DNA of 64,000 nucleotides, taken from the NCBI GenBank assembly GCA_000953735.1, contig LN554852.1:744001-808000 (forward strand). The letters are read 5' to 3'. Below the pieces are notes generated by a model that was not told where the DNA came from, did not search any database, and saw nothing but the letters and a program-made list of their open reading frames with translations. Positions 1 to 9,111 of this stretch are shown one piece after another. Each line of letters begins with the position of its first letter. Positions within the stretch are counted from its first letter, which is position 1. A program made the translations under genes and the position numbers. This DNA comes from Moritella viscosa. GTDB taxonomy: Bacteria > Pseudomonadota > Gammaproteobacteria > Enterobacterales > Moritellaceae.

Positions 1-2
1 AT

Positions 3-1391
3 CCTGACCAAGCTTTGTATGTGATTTATACCTCGGGATCCACTGGATTACCGAAAGGGGTGGTGAATACTCAGGGCGCATTGCAGAACCGATTAAACTG
101 GAAGCAGCAACATTACGCTTTGCAGGCTAGTGACTGTGTATTACAGAAAACCCCATTTAGTTTTGATGTTTCTGTATGGGAGTTTTTCTGGCCATTAATG
201 TTCGGAGCTCGTTTAGCTATTGCATCACCTGATGCGCATAGAACACCTTGGCAGTTACAAGAAACTATGGTGAACGAAGCTGTGACAACCGTTCACTTTG
301 TACCGTCGATGTTACAGGCGTTTATCCATGATGCTGCACTCTCTGAATGTCGTCAATTACGTCAAATTATTTGTAGTGGTGAGGCATTACCAGCTGGTTT
401 ATCTAGTACAGTTTTAACCCAAGCGCCGCACATAGCATTACATAACTTATATGGCCCGACGGAAGCGGCCATAGATGTGAGTTATTGGCAGTGTCAGATT
501 GATTCGGAGCAACGAGTACCGATTGGTTTCGCTATTGCCAATACAGAATTACATGTTCTCGATGAAAGGCTTTACCCTGTACCTATCAGCGTGCCAGGAG
601 AGCTTTATCTTGCAGGTCATGGGTTGGCGCGTGAATACATGAATCGTGCTGATTTGACCGCAGATCGCTTCGTTCCTAATCCCTTTGGACAAGCAGGATC
701 TCGTATGTATCGTACTGGTGATCAGGTCGTAAGACGTGCTGATGGTGCTTTAGAGTATCTAGGCCGTTTAGATCATCAGGTTAAAATTCGAGGGTTACGC
801 ATTGAGTTAGAAGAAATTGAAAGCCTGTTAGTCAAAAATTCAATTATTTCAGATGCTGCAGTGGTGGTTCATAATGCGCCAGCAGGTGATCAATTAATTG
901 CTTATTTGGTTTGTGCACAACTGGATAATTCAGTTGAGTTGTCAGTTAAAAAGTATCTTGCCGAACATTTGCCTGATTATATGGTACCAAGCTTATTTAT
1001 TGGTATTGAGCACATGCCTCTGTCCCCTAATGGTAAGAGAGACCGTAAAGCATTACCTACGCCTGTATTACAAAGTAAAGGTTATCACGCGCCTGAAACA
1101 GAGTTGGAAATATGGTTAGCAGCGAGCTGGTCTCGCTTACTTGAATTAGAAACCGTCAGTCTAGATGATAATTTCTTTGTGCTTGGCGGGCATTCTTTGT
1201 TAGCAACTCGTGTTATTGCTGCGGCGAGAGAAGAGCTTAGTATAGAAATTAATTTACGTGATTTTTTCAATGCATCTGACCTACGAGCACTGGCTGAGTT
1301 GCTTGAACCTGAATTTGTTCTCAACCACCAACAAGAACATTTAGAACTTGATGAAATGGCGATGTTATTAGATGAGTTGGAGACACTATGA
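3..1391 (+). CDS. Non-ribosomal peptide synthetase, 3' part (A-T, serine-type adenylation)
   Basis: This is the C-terminal part of a siderophore-type NRPS; the gene begins before the window. The reading frame is open from base 3. It opens inside the adenylation domain at core A3 (YTSGSTGLPKG) and continues through A5 (NLYGPTEAA), A7 (YRTGDQV), A8 (GRLDHQVKIRG) and A10 (NGKRDRKAL), then a carrier domain with the phosphopantetheine serine in LGGHSLLA near base 1190. Aligning by eye to the GrsA pocket positions gives D-V-W-H-I-S-L-I-D, the classic serine code also used by EntF. The last 30 residues are acidic and helical, as in a docking tail. The stop overlaps the start of the next NRPS gene (ATGA), indicating translational coupling. 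No epimerization domain follows the carrier, so L-serine is expected. Confidence 0.93.
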   Translation, partial: PDQALYVIYTSGSTGLPKGVVNTQGALQNRLNWKQQHYALQASDCVLQKTPFSFDVSVWEFFWPLMFGARLAIASPDAHRTPWQLQETMVNEAVTTVHFVPSMLQAFIHDAALSECRQLRQIICSGEALPAGLSSTVLTQAPHIALHNLYGPTEAAIDVSYWQCQIDSEQRVPIGFAIANTELHVLDERLYPVPISVPGELYLAGHGLAREYMNRADLTADRFVPNPFGQAGSRMYRTGDQVVRRADGALEYLGRLDHQVKIRGLRIELEEIESLLVKNSIISDAAVVVHNAPAGDQLIAYLVCAQLDNSVELSVKKYLAEHLPDYMVPSLFIGIEHMPLSPNGKRDRKALPTPVLQSKGYHAPETELEIWLAASWSRLLELETVSLDDNFFVLGGHSLLATRVIAAAREELSIEINLRDFFNASDLRALAELLEPEFVLNHQQEHLELDEMAMLLDELETL

Positions 1392-4345
1392 GTATGAATA
1401 AGATTGATAAACACGCACTGGCTCGACGTTTTATCGAATTAGGTGCACCGGAACAAGAGAAATTTTTATCCTTGTTGCAGGCAAAGGGGTTTAGTTTTGA
1501 ACGTCTACCTATCGTGCCAGTAAAAGAGTGTGAGTTATCTCCTTTGGCCCCAGCACAATTACGCTTATGGCATATTTATCAGATTGACCCAGACAATAGC
1601 GCTTACCATATGGTTGGTGATTTTGAAATTAATGGCGCGTTAGAGCATGGATTATTTGAATCAGCATTACAGCAAGTATTGGCGCGACATCAGATATTAC
1701 GCAGCTATTTTGTCAGTAAAGATGACGTAACATGGTTAAAGTTAGACACTGCTCCAATAGTGCCTTTAGAAGTACAGGATTGGCGACTTAAATCTGAGGC
1801 TGATCTTTATTCTTTCTGTGGTAAACATGCACAGAAACGTTTTAACTTGAGTTATGAATTACCGTTGAGAGTCGCTTTAATACAAGTTGGGCTGCAGAAG
1901 TGGCATTTACAATTAGTTATGCACCATATTGTTTCTGACGGTTGGTCGATTGATATTTTTGTTCGAGACCTTGTGCAAGCATATCGGGGCGTCCCGTTAA
2001 CAGTGCTAAATATTCAATATACTGATTTTTCGGTTTGGCAGACGGCAATGCTACGCGCCGGAAAGGCACAGCAACAGTTGAACTATTGGAAAGCAAAGTT
2101 AGGTTCAGTGCAACCTGAATTACTGATTGCGCATGATACATCCGCAAAGATCCATCAGTTGCGACTTGCTGGTCATTGCCTATATTCATTATCTACGAAT
2201 CGAACGGCTAAGATCTCAGCGTTAGCGCTCAAACAAAGGATCACACCATCGAGTTTGTTGCTTGCTGTTTGGCAGTTAACACTTGCAGCCTACAGTGGTC
2301 GTAATGATATTTCGGTCGGTATTCCAATGGCGAATCGGGATCGAGCTGAAGTTGCTGACATTATTGGTTTTTTTGTTAATACCATGGTTATTCATAATCA
2401 AATTTGGCCATCTAGCCAAGCTATCGATTGTTTGAAACTAACACATGAAGCTGTATTAGAAGCACAAGAACATCAGCTTTTACCTTTTGATCAATTAGTG
2501 GATGGTCTTGGTATATCACGTAATGTAGGTGAAACACCGCTATTTCAGGTGCTATTTAATCATCAACAGACGTCTGATGCATCGATTGAATTGGTCTCTG
2601 GGGTTAATATTAAAAGCTGTGATCAGAAAGGCCGCCACGCCTTGTTTGATTTGGCCTTAGATATCAGAGAATCAACCCAAGCGCCTTGGGAACTTATTTT
2701 AACGTATGCTAAAGATCGATTTAAGGTAAGCACTGCGGAACAATTATTGAGTGGTTTTATTAAGTTTTTAGATGAAATTGTTGCACAGCCTACAATACCA
2801 GTAGGGCAACTTAGTTTAGTCAATCAGCAAACCATGGGTCTGCTGAATGATTTCTCGACGCAGGTTCACACTTGGGAGTATCAGCCATTACCTTCGCTTA
2901 TTCAAAAGCAAGCTGAATTACGACCGAATGCAATCGCACTCGTGCATGGCGATGAACGTTTAAGTTATCAAGCATTGGAGCATCAAGCGAACCAACTTAG
3001 CCATTATTTGATTGAGCAAGGTGTTAGCGCTGACATGCCTGTCGGTGTCGCGTTTGAGCGTGGTAATACGATGTTAGTTGCTATGCTTGCTGTTCTTAAG
3101 GCTGGCGGCGCATTTTTGCCTTTGGATCCTGCTTATCCGAATGAGCGTTTAAGTTTTATGCTTGAAGATAGCGGTGTTGATTTATTACTTACTGATTCAA
3201 CATTAACAGCACAAGTCCCTTGTCCTAATAGCATTAAATCTGTTTATCTCGATCAACAAATAATGGGTAGTTATTCGACTGATGTCCCCGATGTCGAATT
3301 CCATCAGCAGCAATTAGCCTATCTTATTTACACCTCTGGCTCGACGGGAAAGCCTAAGGGTGTTGCGTTAACACATGCAGGATTAAGCATGCATGTGCAA
3401 ACCATTGGTGAACGCTATGGCATGACACCAGATGATGTAGAGCTACACTTTGCCTCAATAAGTTTTGATGGTGCAGTAGAGCGTTGGGCTGTGCCATTGG
3501 CATTTGGCTCTCGTTTAGTGATTCGTGATCAGGCGTTATGGAGTGCAGAAAAAACCTGCGATGTACTTGTACAAGAAGGGGTAACCATTGCGTGTTTCCC
3601 GCCAAGTTATGTGGGTCCGTTATTAGATTGGATCAGCTACAGTAAGCCGAATTTAAAAGTACGCTCTTGGACATTAGGTGGAGAAGCGTTTACGCGTGAA
3701 ACTTACGACCGGTTACAGCAGGTATTGAAACCACAACGCATTATTAATGGTTATGGCCCAACGGAGACAGTGGTTACTCCAATGATATGGGAGGCATATG
3801 CAGAGACTGAATTAAGTAGTGCATATGCGCCGATTGGTACTGCAGTGGGAGAGCGACGCTTATACATTTTAGATCCTCAACTCAATCGAGTCCCGCTCGG
3901 GATGTCGGGTGAACTATATATAGGTGCTGAAGTGGGGTTGGCACGTGGTTATCATGGTCGTGCGGATCTGACCGCGGAGCGATTCTTACCTGACCCGTAT
4001 GGTGCTGCGGGAGAGCGTATGTACCGAACGGGTGATTTAGTGCGTTGGCGTGACGACGGCGTTATGGAATATTTAGGCCGCATAGACCAGCAGATCAAAA
4101 TACGTGGTTTCAGGGTCGAATTAGGTGAAATAGAATCAAAACTGCAGTTGCTGAGTGGCGCAGAGCATTGGGCTGTTGTCGCTCATGAGGCACCGGGCGG
4201 TAAACGTTTGGTTGGTTATTTACAGCAAACAGACAAAGCGCAAATAACCGAATTCAATGAAGATGTATTATTACAACGCCTTGCCGCTGACTTGCCTGAT
4301 TATATGGTACCAGCGACATTGGTGGTATTAGCTAAATTACCCTAA
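1388..4345 (+). CDS. Non-ribosomal peptide synthetase C-A part, terminated early by a frameshift
   Basis: This is the first half of the second synthetase. After a short N-terminal helical segment comes a condensation domain (residues about 45-470) with the catalytic HHxxxDG motif as HHIVSDG near residue 178. An adenylation domain starts near residue 495, with A3 YTSGSTGKPKG near residue 647 and A8 GRIDQQIKIRGFR. The frame stops immediately after LPDYMVPATLVVLAKLP, just before A10. The A10 lysine motif (TPAGKIDR), the carrier, E and TE domains follow directly in another frame. The pocket residues read by eye are D-G-E-C-T-G-G-V-T. The acidic residue at the GrsA-239 position fits an amine or hydroxamate side chain such as N5-acyl-N5-hydroxyornithine, which the neighbouring monooxygenase and acyltransferase would make. 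Either the gene is broken or the sequence has a one-base error. Confidence 0.9.
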   Translation: MSMNKIDKHALARRFIELGAPEQEKFLSLLQAKGFSFERLPIVPVKECELSPLAPAQLRLWHIYQIDPDNSAYHMVGDFEINGALEHGLFESALQQVLARHQILRSYFVSKDDVTWLKLDTAPIVPLEVQDWRLKSEADLYSFCGKHAQKRFNLSYELPLRVALIQVGLQKWHLQLVMHHIVSDGWSIDIFVRDLVQAYRGVPLTVLNIQYTDFSVWQTAMLRAGKAQQQLNYWKAKLGSVQPELLIAHDTSAKIHQLRLAGHCLYSLSTNRTAKISALALKQRITPSSLLLAVWQLTLAAYSGRNDISVGIPMANRDRAEVADIIGFFVNTMVIHNQIWPSSQAIDCLKLTHEAVLEAQEHQLLPFDQLVDGLGISRNVGETPLFQVLFNHQQTSDASIELVSGVNIKSCDQKGRHALFDLALDIRESTQAPWELILTYAKDRFKVSTAEQLLSGFIKFLDEIVAQPTIPVGQLSLVNQQTMGLLNDFSTQVHTWEYQPLPSLIQKQAELRPNAIALVHGDERLSYQALEHQANQLSHYLIEQGVSADMPVGVAFERGNTMLVAMLAVLKAGGAFLPLDPAYPNERLSFMLEDSGVDLLLTDSTLTAQVPCPNSIKSVYLDQQIMGSYSTDVPDVEFHQQQLAYLIYTSGSTGKPKGVALTHAGLSMHVQTIGERYGMTPDDVELHFASISFDGAVERWAVPLAFGSRLVIRDQALWSAEKTCDVLVQEGVTIACFPPSYVGPLLDWISYSKPNLKVRSWTLGGEAFTRETYDRLQQVLKPQRIINGYGPTETVVTPMIWEAYAETELSSAYAPIGTAVGERRLYILDPQLNRVPLGMSGELYIGAEVGLARGYHGRADLTAERFLPDPYGAAGERMYRTGDLVRWRDDGVMEYLGRIDQQIKIRGFRVELGEIESKLQLLSGAEHWAVVAHEAPGGKRLVGYLQQTDKAQITEFNEDVLLQRLAADLPDYMVPATLVVLAKLP

Positions 4346-4350
4346 CACCC
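4337..4350 (+). other. Apparent one-base frameshift in the NRPS gene
   Basis: The codons TTA CCC TAA end the upstream frame at 4343-4345. Adding a single base in CCCTAACA (for example CCCTTAACA), or slipping back one base after CCC, restores L-P-L-T-P-A-G-K-I-D-R, which is the expected A10 core of an adenylation domain. The downstream frame then stays open to 6756. No classical slippery heptamer is present, and I see no strong stem-loop just downstream, so a programmed shift looks less likely than an indel. Confidence 0.85.
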
Positions 4351-6756
4351 GCGGGTAAAATCGACAGACAGAATTTATTAGCACCCAATTGGAATGAATT
4401 AGACGATGCTTCATACATAGCGCCAGAAGGTGAAACAGAAGCGTTACTGAGTCAGTTATGGAAAACCTTGTTAGGTGTTGAATTAGTCGGGCGTGAGAGT
4501 AACTTCTTTGCATTAGGTGGTGATTCAATTTTAGCATTGCAGCTTGTCAGTCATGTACGTCAAGCCGGGTTATTATTAACGCCAAAAGATATTTTCGAAC
4601 AGCCAGTTCTTAAACAGCTTGCAGCTTTGTTGCAAGAAATCACCGAACAGAAGGCACAGTTATTACCGACGTCTGAATTTGCATTAATGCCAATTCAACA
4701 ACATTTTTTCTCACAACAACCAGCAGAACCGTCTCACTGGAACCAGCATGTTTGTGTTGAGTTAAAGCAAGATATGAATGTTGATGCGTTAGCTAAATCA
4801 TTACATTCTGTTGTTGCCCATCATCCCGCACTTCGTCTTAAATTTAGTCATGGAAATAAAGGGTGGGTACAGCAATATACTGATGTTATTTCATCTGATT
4901 TATTATGGAACTGTAAGATCGATGATGATGCTGAATTTTCTGTATTAGCATTAGAACTACAGCAAAGTTTGAACATTTATAAAGGTGATTTGCTACGTGC
5001 TGCGCTAATAAAACAGCCACAAAAAGCGGACCGACTATTACTGGTTATTCATCACCTTGCTATAGATGGTTTTTCATGGCGAATATTGTTTGATGATTTA
5101 TGGTCGGCTTATCAACAGCTCAGTACTATGCAAGAAATACAATTGCCTGCTGTGTCAGCAAATTATAATCAAGTCATTGAGCAACTGAATATTTGGACTC
5201 GAACCTTAGATATGCAACAGCAGCGTGAATATTGGTTTGCACAAGGGTCATCTTCATCTCTACCTCTTCCGATTTATAAGAATAGACGAACGGTAAGTGT
5301 CAAATTAGGTATTGAAGATACACAAATATTATTGCGTAAAACCGTCGGTCAATTAAATGTACCAACACCAAACCTATTAATTACCAGCTTAGTGCAAACG
5401 TTAGCATCGGTGGATAAACCAGATCTACATTTATATTTGGAAGGGCATGGTCGAGAAGAAAGCGTATTTGGTGCGCTTGATTTAAGCCGAACAATGGGTT
5501 GGATGACGAGTCTTTATCCGATTAAATTAAGTTGGTCTGCATATGCTGAGACTTGTCTAGAGTCGATAACTCAGCGCTTGAATGAGGCTCAACAAGATGG
5601 CGGTATTGGTTACGGTGCCGTGATGTCTTATGAATCTTCAAAGATCTCGGTTAATGCGGATATCACATTTAATTATTTAGGTCAGTATGTCGATAATGGT
5701 TTTTCACATTGGTGTAAACCGATTGTTGCTGGTGGCCCTCCACAATCTGATTTAAACCCAATGCTTACCCCGTTAGTTATTAATGCACAAATTACGGAAG
5801 GGCAATTAAGTTTAGATTGGGAATATGCACATACACACCATACTGAAAATGAAGTGACCCAGTGGGCGAATGACTTTGTCGTTAATTTACAAAAATGGCT
5901 AGGCCGTATCGGTAACAATACTGAGATTAAGGCAGATCTACGCCTATTAGAACCACTCAATCAACCTTGTGGTACTGAACCTGCTATTTTTTGTATTCAT
6001 CCCGTTACGGGAAGAACGACAGGGTATCAATTGTTAGCTGAAAGATTAGCAGGTAAGCGCCATCTAATTGGTATCCAGTCACGGAGTTTTATTGACGATG
6101 GTTGGTTTGATGCATCTTTATCGGCGATGGCCGAGAGCTATTATCAAACGATTAAGTCGGTACAAAATGAAGGTCCTTATTATTTACTTGGTTGGTCTTT
6201 AGGCGGCGCGCTGTGTTTGGAAGTTGCAGCTAAGTTAGAAGCGAATAAACAGGACGTTGCTTTTATTGGATTACTTGATTGTTATGTACCTGGATTTGAG
6301 GTTGCTGACGATCAATGGGACTCACCTAAAGCGCAACAAAAACTGATGGAACATTTAAGTTTATTACTCTCCCCATTAAGTCAGTATCAGTCTCAGCAAT
6401 GTCTTAAATTATTAAATGAAAGTAGTCCTGAACTGTGGCCTTCTCAGTTTGATATGTGGTTATCGACAATGCCTGTTTCTCGCCATATGGCAGAAAATGC
6501 ACAGCAAGTCTTGTTTAGTTGGGCCATTGAGCAGCACATGAGAGCAATCTGTGCTGGCTATCAACTTGCTAGCGTGGATAGAAAAGTTGAAAGTTGGTGG
6601 GCTGCTAATCCTGAGGGGAGAGCTCAGCAGTTAAGCTCGGGACTAGAAAGTATTAACTCGCTAGAGTCTAAAAAAATTGTAAATAGCGATCATTTAGGCA
6701 TTGTTCGAAATGAAGGCGTTATATCAGATTTAACTGTTCGTTTATTGAATCAGTAA
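4345..6756 (+). CDS. Non-ribosomal peptide synthetase T-E-TE part, downstream frame of the frameshifted gene
   Basis: This is the continuation of the second synthetase. It begins with A10 (LTPAGKIDR), then a carrier domain with its serine in LGGDSILAL near base 4520. An epimerization domain follows (about 4670-5930), shown by MPIQQHFF, HHLAIDGFSW, EGHGRE with SRTMGW, and FNYLGQ. Last is a type I thioesterase (about 5960-6750) with FCIHPVTGR and the nucleophile elbow GWSLGG near 6195. The E domain predicts a D-configured last residue, and the TE predicts that this is the releasing module. The frame itself has no start of its own that would give a sensible protein; a TTG at 4468 lies inside the carrier domain. 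It is therefore functional only if joined to the upstream frame. A hairpin follows the stop. Confidence 0.9.
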   Translation, partial: TPAGKIDRQNLLAPNWNELDDASYIAPEGETEALLSQLWKTLLGVELVGRESNFFALGGDSILALQLVSHVRQAGLLLTPKDIFEQPVLKQLAALLQEITEQKAQLLPTSEFALMPIQQHFFSQQPAEPSHWNQHVCVELKQDMNVDALAKSLHSVVAHHPALRLKFSHGNKGWVQQYTDVISSDLLWNCKIDDDAEFSVLALELQQSLNIYKGDLLRAALIKQPQKADRLLLVIHHLAIDGFSWRILFDDLWSAYQQLSTMQEIQLPAVSANYNQVIEQLNIWTRTLDMQQQREYWFAQGSSSSLPLPIYKNRRTVSVKLGIEDTQILLRKTVGQLNVPTPNLLITSLVQTLASVDKPDLHLYLEGHGREESVFGALDLSRTMGWMTSLYPIKLSWSAYAETCLESITQRLNEAQQDGGIGYGAVMSYESSKISVNADITFNYLGQYVDNGFSHWCKPIVAGGPPQSDLNPMLTPLVINAQITEGQLSLDWEYAHTHHTENEVTQWANDFVVNLQKWLGRIGNNTEIKADLRLLEPLNQPCGTEPAIFCIHPVTGRTTGYQLLAERLAGKRHLIGIQSRSFIDDGWFDASLSAMAESYYQTIKSVQNEGPYYLLGWSLGGALCLEVAAKLEANKQDVAFIGLLDCYVPGFEVADDQWDSPKAQQKLMEHLSLLLSPLSQYQSQQCLKLLNESSPELWPSQFDMWLSTMPVSRHMAENAQQVLFSWAIEQHMRAICAGYQLASVDRKVESWWAANPEGRAQQLSSGLESINSLESKKIVNSDHLGIVRNEGVISDLTVRLLNQ

Positions 6757-6770
6757 ACGGCGGTCATTTT

Positions 6771-6792
6771 AAAAGGTTAAACCTAACCTTTT
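6771..6792 (+). terminator. Hairpin after the NRPS gene
   Basis: The perfect 9-bp arms AAAAGGTTA (6771-6779) and TAACCTTTT (6784-6792) flank a 4-base loop, 15 bases after the NRPS stop. The T-run is part of the stem, so this would be a weak or partial terminator, letting the receptor gene be controlled mainly by its own Fur-regulated promoter. Confidence 0.45.
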
Positions 6793-6798
6793 AACGGA

Positions 6799-6815
6799 TT
6801 GATAATCATTATCAA
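6799..6815. promoter_or_regulatory. Fur box
   Basis: TTGATAATCATTATCAA is a perfect 17-base palindrome around a central C. It closely matches the core of the Fur consensus (GATAATGATAATCATTATC). It lies 28 bases before the receptor start codon, where bound Fur-Fe would block transcription in iron-replete cells. Confidence 0.88.
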
Positions 6816-6843
6816 TATTATAATCATATGTATTGGAGTATTT

Positions 6844-9111
6844 ATGTTGTTTAAAAACCAGCGGATGGACGCATTTGTTAGCCATAAATTTGTAAAAAAA
6901 TCTTTGGCTACAGCTGTAATAATGGGATTAATGGTAAATTCTGTATCAGCAAATACGAATGAAAATTCGGAAGAAGAAATTGTTGTTACTGCAGAATTTA
7001 GTAATCCAATTGGCCCCGATTTTGGTTATGTTGGTGAAAATAGCATGACAGCAACCAAAACGGATATGCCAATAAGCAAAACGCCAAGAGCAGTATCTGT
7101 TGTGACAAGAGAACAGATGGATGATCGAGCGTCTGTGAGTGTGGCTGATGCTTTGCAATATACCCCGAGTATTCAGGCCAATTTTTATGGTGAAGATAAC
7201 AAGCAAGATTGGTTTGTTATTCGTGGTTTTAATCAGGCTAATGATGGTTTGTATCAAGACGGAACGAGAGTCGATTCGTCAAGCTTTTATAGCTATCAAG
7301 TCGACCCGTTTGGCTTAGAACGTGTTGAGATATTACGTGGTCCAGCATCGGTATTGTACGGACAAAACCCTCCAGGCGGTGTGATTAATGTGATTAGTAA
7401 ACGACCTCAACATGGTGGTAGTTTTGGCTTCGTATCGGTGGATTATGGCACCAATGATCGTCAGCAATTAAGCCTGGATCTTGGCAGTGATATCACTGAT
7501 GACATCGCTTGGCGTTTAGTTGCTTTAGGTCGTAAAAATGGCACTGATGTTGACAATGTTGAAGCTGAACGAATCTATCTTGCCCCATCAGTGAGTGTTA
7601 ACTTTAGTGACAATACTAACCTAACGGTACTTGCGAGTTATCAGAAAGACGACTCAGACCCTTATTTACAGTTTTTACCGATGGAAGGGTCATTAACTGA
7701 AAATGAGAATGGCTTCATTGGTGATGATGTTGCTATTGGTAACCCTGGTTATGAAAAATTTGAGCGTACTCAAGCTGCATTAGGTTATGAATTTAGTCAT
7801 AAGTTTAATGAGTCAGTTCAGTTTGCTCAATCTGTGCGTTATAGCCAATTAGATATTGATTTAAAACAGATGTATGCACTTGGTTATGCTCAAGATTTTG
7901 GTCTGGAAGCAACAAGAACCAATATCGTACGAGGCTTATCAAGTGAAGAGGGGAAATCGAAAAGTTTTTCTGCGGATAATCGCTTAATTTATAAGTTTAA
8001 TACGGGTAAATTAGAGCACACATTATTATCTGGTATTGATTATCGCTGGCTTGATATAAAAGGGCAAAGCTTTGGTGGTCGCGTTCTCGTCGCTGACGGA
8101 AATACGCCGATTAAAGTTCCAACCCCATATCCAGGTATATATCTTGATACTTATAATCCACTATTCAATCCGTACAATCCGAGTTATACAGACAATGTTA
8201 CTTTATTAAATGGGACTACTTTCCAACCTGTAACAGATGCAGACCGTGAAACGAAAACAAGTGAAAAGCATCAACTGGGTGGTTATTTACAAGAGCATAT
8301 GTTGATTAATGATAGAGTTGCTATCACGTTAGGTGTTCGTTTTGATGATACAAAATCTACCTTTGAAAATAAATCAACCAGTGCAAAGCAAGTAGTTAGT
8401 AACCAAGAGTGGACGAAAAGTGCAGGGGTGGCTTATATCTTTGAGAATGGATTAACGCCATATGCTAATTATGCCGAACACTTCCAACCGGTTCTTAAAT
8501 TGGACAAAAATGGAAATTCAGCTCTACCAGAGAGCGGAGAACAATTTGAAATTGGTCTGAAATATTTACCACAATCTTTCGATGGTTCCTTTAATGCGGC
8601 GTTGTTCCAAATCAACAAAGAGAATATGGCGACCTCGGATGCAGCTGGTAATTTACTTCAAATTGGTGAAGTTGAAAATAAAGGTATTGAGTTAGAAGCC
8701 GTTGCTAATGTGACTTCGGGGCTAAGTTTAGTTGCTAATGCAACTTTCATGGACTCAGAAATTGTTAAAGATAATGATGCCTCTAAGGTGGGTAACCGTC
8801 CAATGCAGGTCGCGAATACACTTGCATCAGCTTGGGCTAACTATCGTTTCTTTGGTAACAGCCTAGAAGGTTTAGCGATTGGTGTTGGTGGCCGTTATGT
8901 TGGCGAAACTTATGCTGACGATACTGAAACAACAAAGGTAGCTGATTTTACGTTAATGGATGCAACGGTGAGTTACACCATTAACAATATGAAGATCCAA
9001 ATTGCAGCTAAAAATCTTATGGATAAAGAGTATGTGTCAACTTGTGGTTATGGTAATTGTTTCTATGGTAATGGCCGTAATATGATTGCGAGCCTTAGCT
9101 ATGCTTGGTAA
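6844..9111 (+). CDS. TonB-dependent ferric-siderophore outer-membrane receptor
   Basis: This 755-aa outer-membrane transporter takes up a ferric siderophore using TonB energy. I chose ATG 6844 because GGAG lies 6 bases upstream; a longer frame from TTG 6799 would start inside the Fur box. A signal peptide ends near VSA-NTN. The TonB-box-like segment EEEIVVTAEF follows, then the plug with the signature VEILRGPASVLYGQNPPGG, then a long beta-rich barrel ending in the terminal aromatic residues of YAW. The closest family type is the siderophore-receptor class (FpvA/FhuE/FoxA-like). It sits between the NRPS genes and the hydroxamate genes, so the ferric form of the product of this cluster is the likely substrate. 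Regulation is by the Fur box directly upstream. Confidence 0.93.
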   Translation: MLFKNQRMDAFVSHKFVKKSLATAVIMGLMVNSVSANTNENSEEEIVVTAEFSNPIGPDFGYVGENSMTATKTDMPISKTPRAVSVVTREQMDDRASVSVADALQYTPSIQANFYGEDNKQDWFVIRGFNQANDGLYQDGTRVDSSSFYSYQVDPFGLERVEILRGPASVLYGQNPPGGVINVISKRPQHGGSFGFVSVDYGTNDRQQLSLDLGSDITDDIAWRLVALGRKNGTDVDNVEAERIYLAPSVSVNFSDNTNLTVLASYQKDDSDPYLQFLPMEGSLTENENGFIGDDVAIGNPGYEKFERTQAALGYEFSHKFNESVQFAQSVRYSQLDIDLKQMYALGYAQDFGLEATRTNIVRGLSSEEGKSKSFSADNRLIYKFNTGKLEHTLLSGIDYRWLDIKGQSFGGRVLVADGNTPIKVPTPYPGIYLDTYNPLFNPYNPSYTDNVTLLNGTTFQPVTDADRETKTSEKHQLGGYLQEHMLINDRVAITLGVRFDDTKSTFENKSTSAKQVVSNQEWTKSAGVAYIFENGLTPYANYAEHFQPVLKLDKNGNSALPESGEQFEIGLKYLPQSFDGSFNAALFQINKENMATSDAAGNLLQIGEVENKGIELEAVANVTSGLSLVANATFMDSEIVKDNDASKVGNRPMQVANTLASAWANYRFFGNSLEGLAIGVGGRYVGETYADDTETTKVADFTLMDATVSYTINNMKIQIAAKNLMDKEYVSTCGYGNCFYGNGRNMIASLSYAW

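Noticed and set aside
1085-1414. Antisense reading frames inside NRPS, rodZ, der and other genes
   Set aside because: They lie entirely opposite clear genes, have low-complexity composition and no ribosome sites; shadows only.
4337-4350. Programmed -1 ribosomal frameshift
   Set aside because: No X-XXY-YYZ heptamer and no clear downstream stem-loop or pseudoknot; an indel is simpler.
4670-5930. Second condensation domain after the carrier
   Set aside because: The EGHGRE, SRTMGW and FNYLGQ motifs mark an epimerization domain rather than a condensation domain.
6799-6843. Longer TonB receptor start at TTG 6799
   Set aside because: It would begin inside the Fur palindrome, has no ribosome site, and adds an odd isoleucine-rich stretch before a normal signal peptide; ATG 6844 has GGAG.
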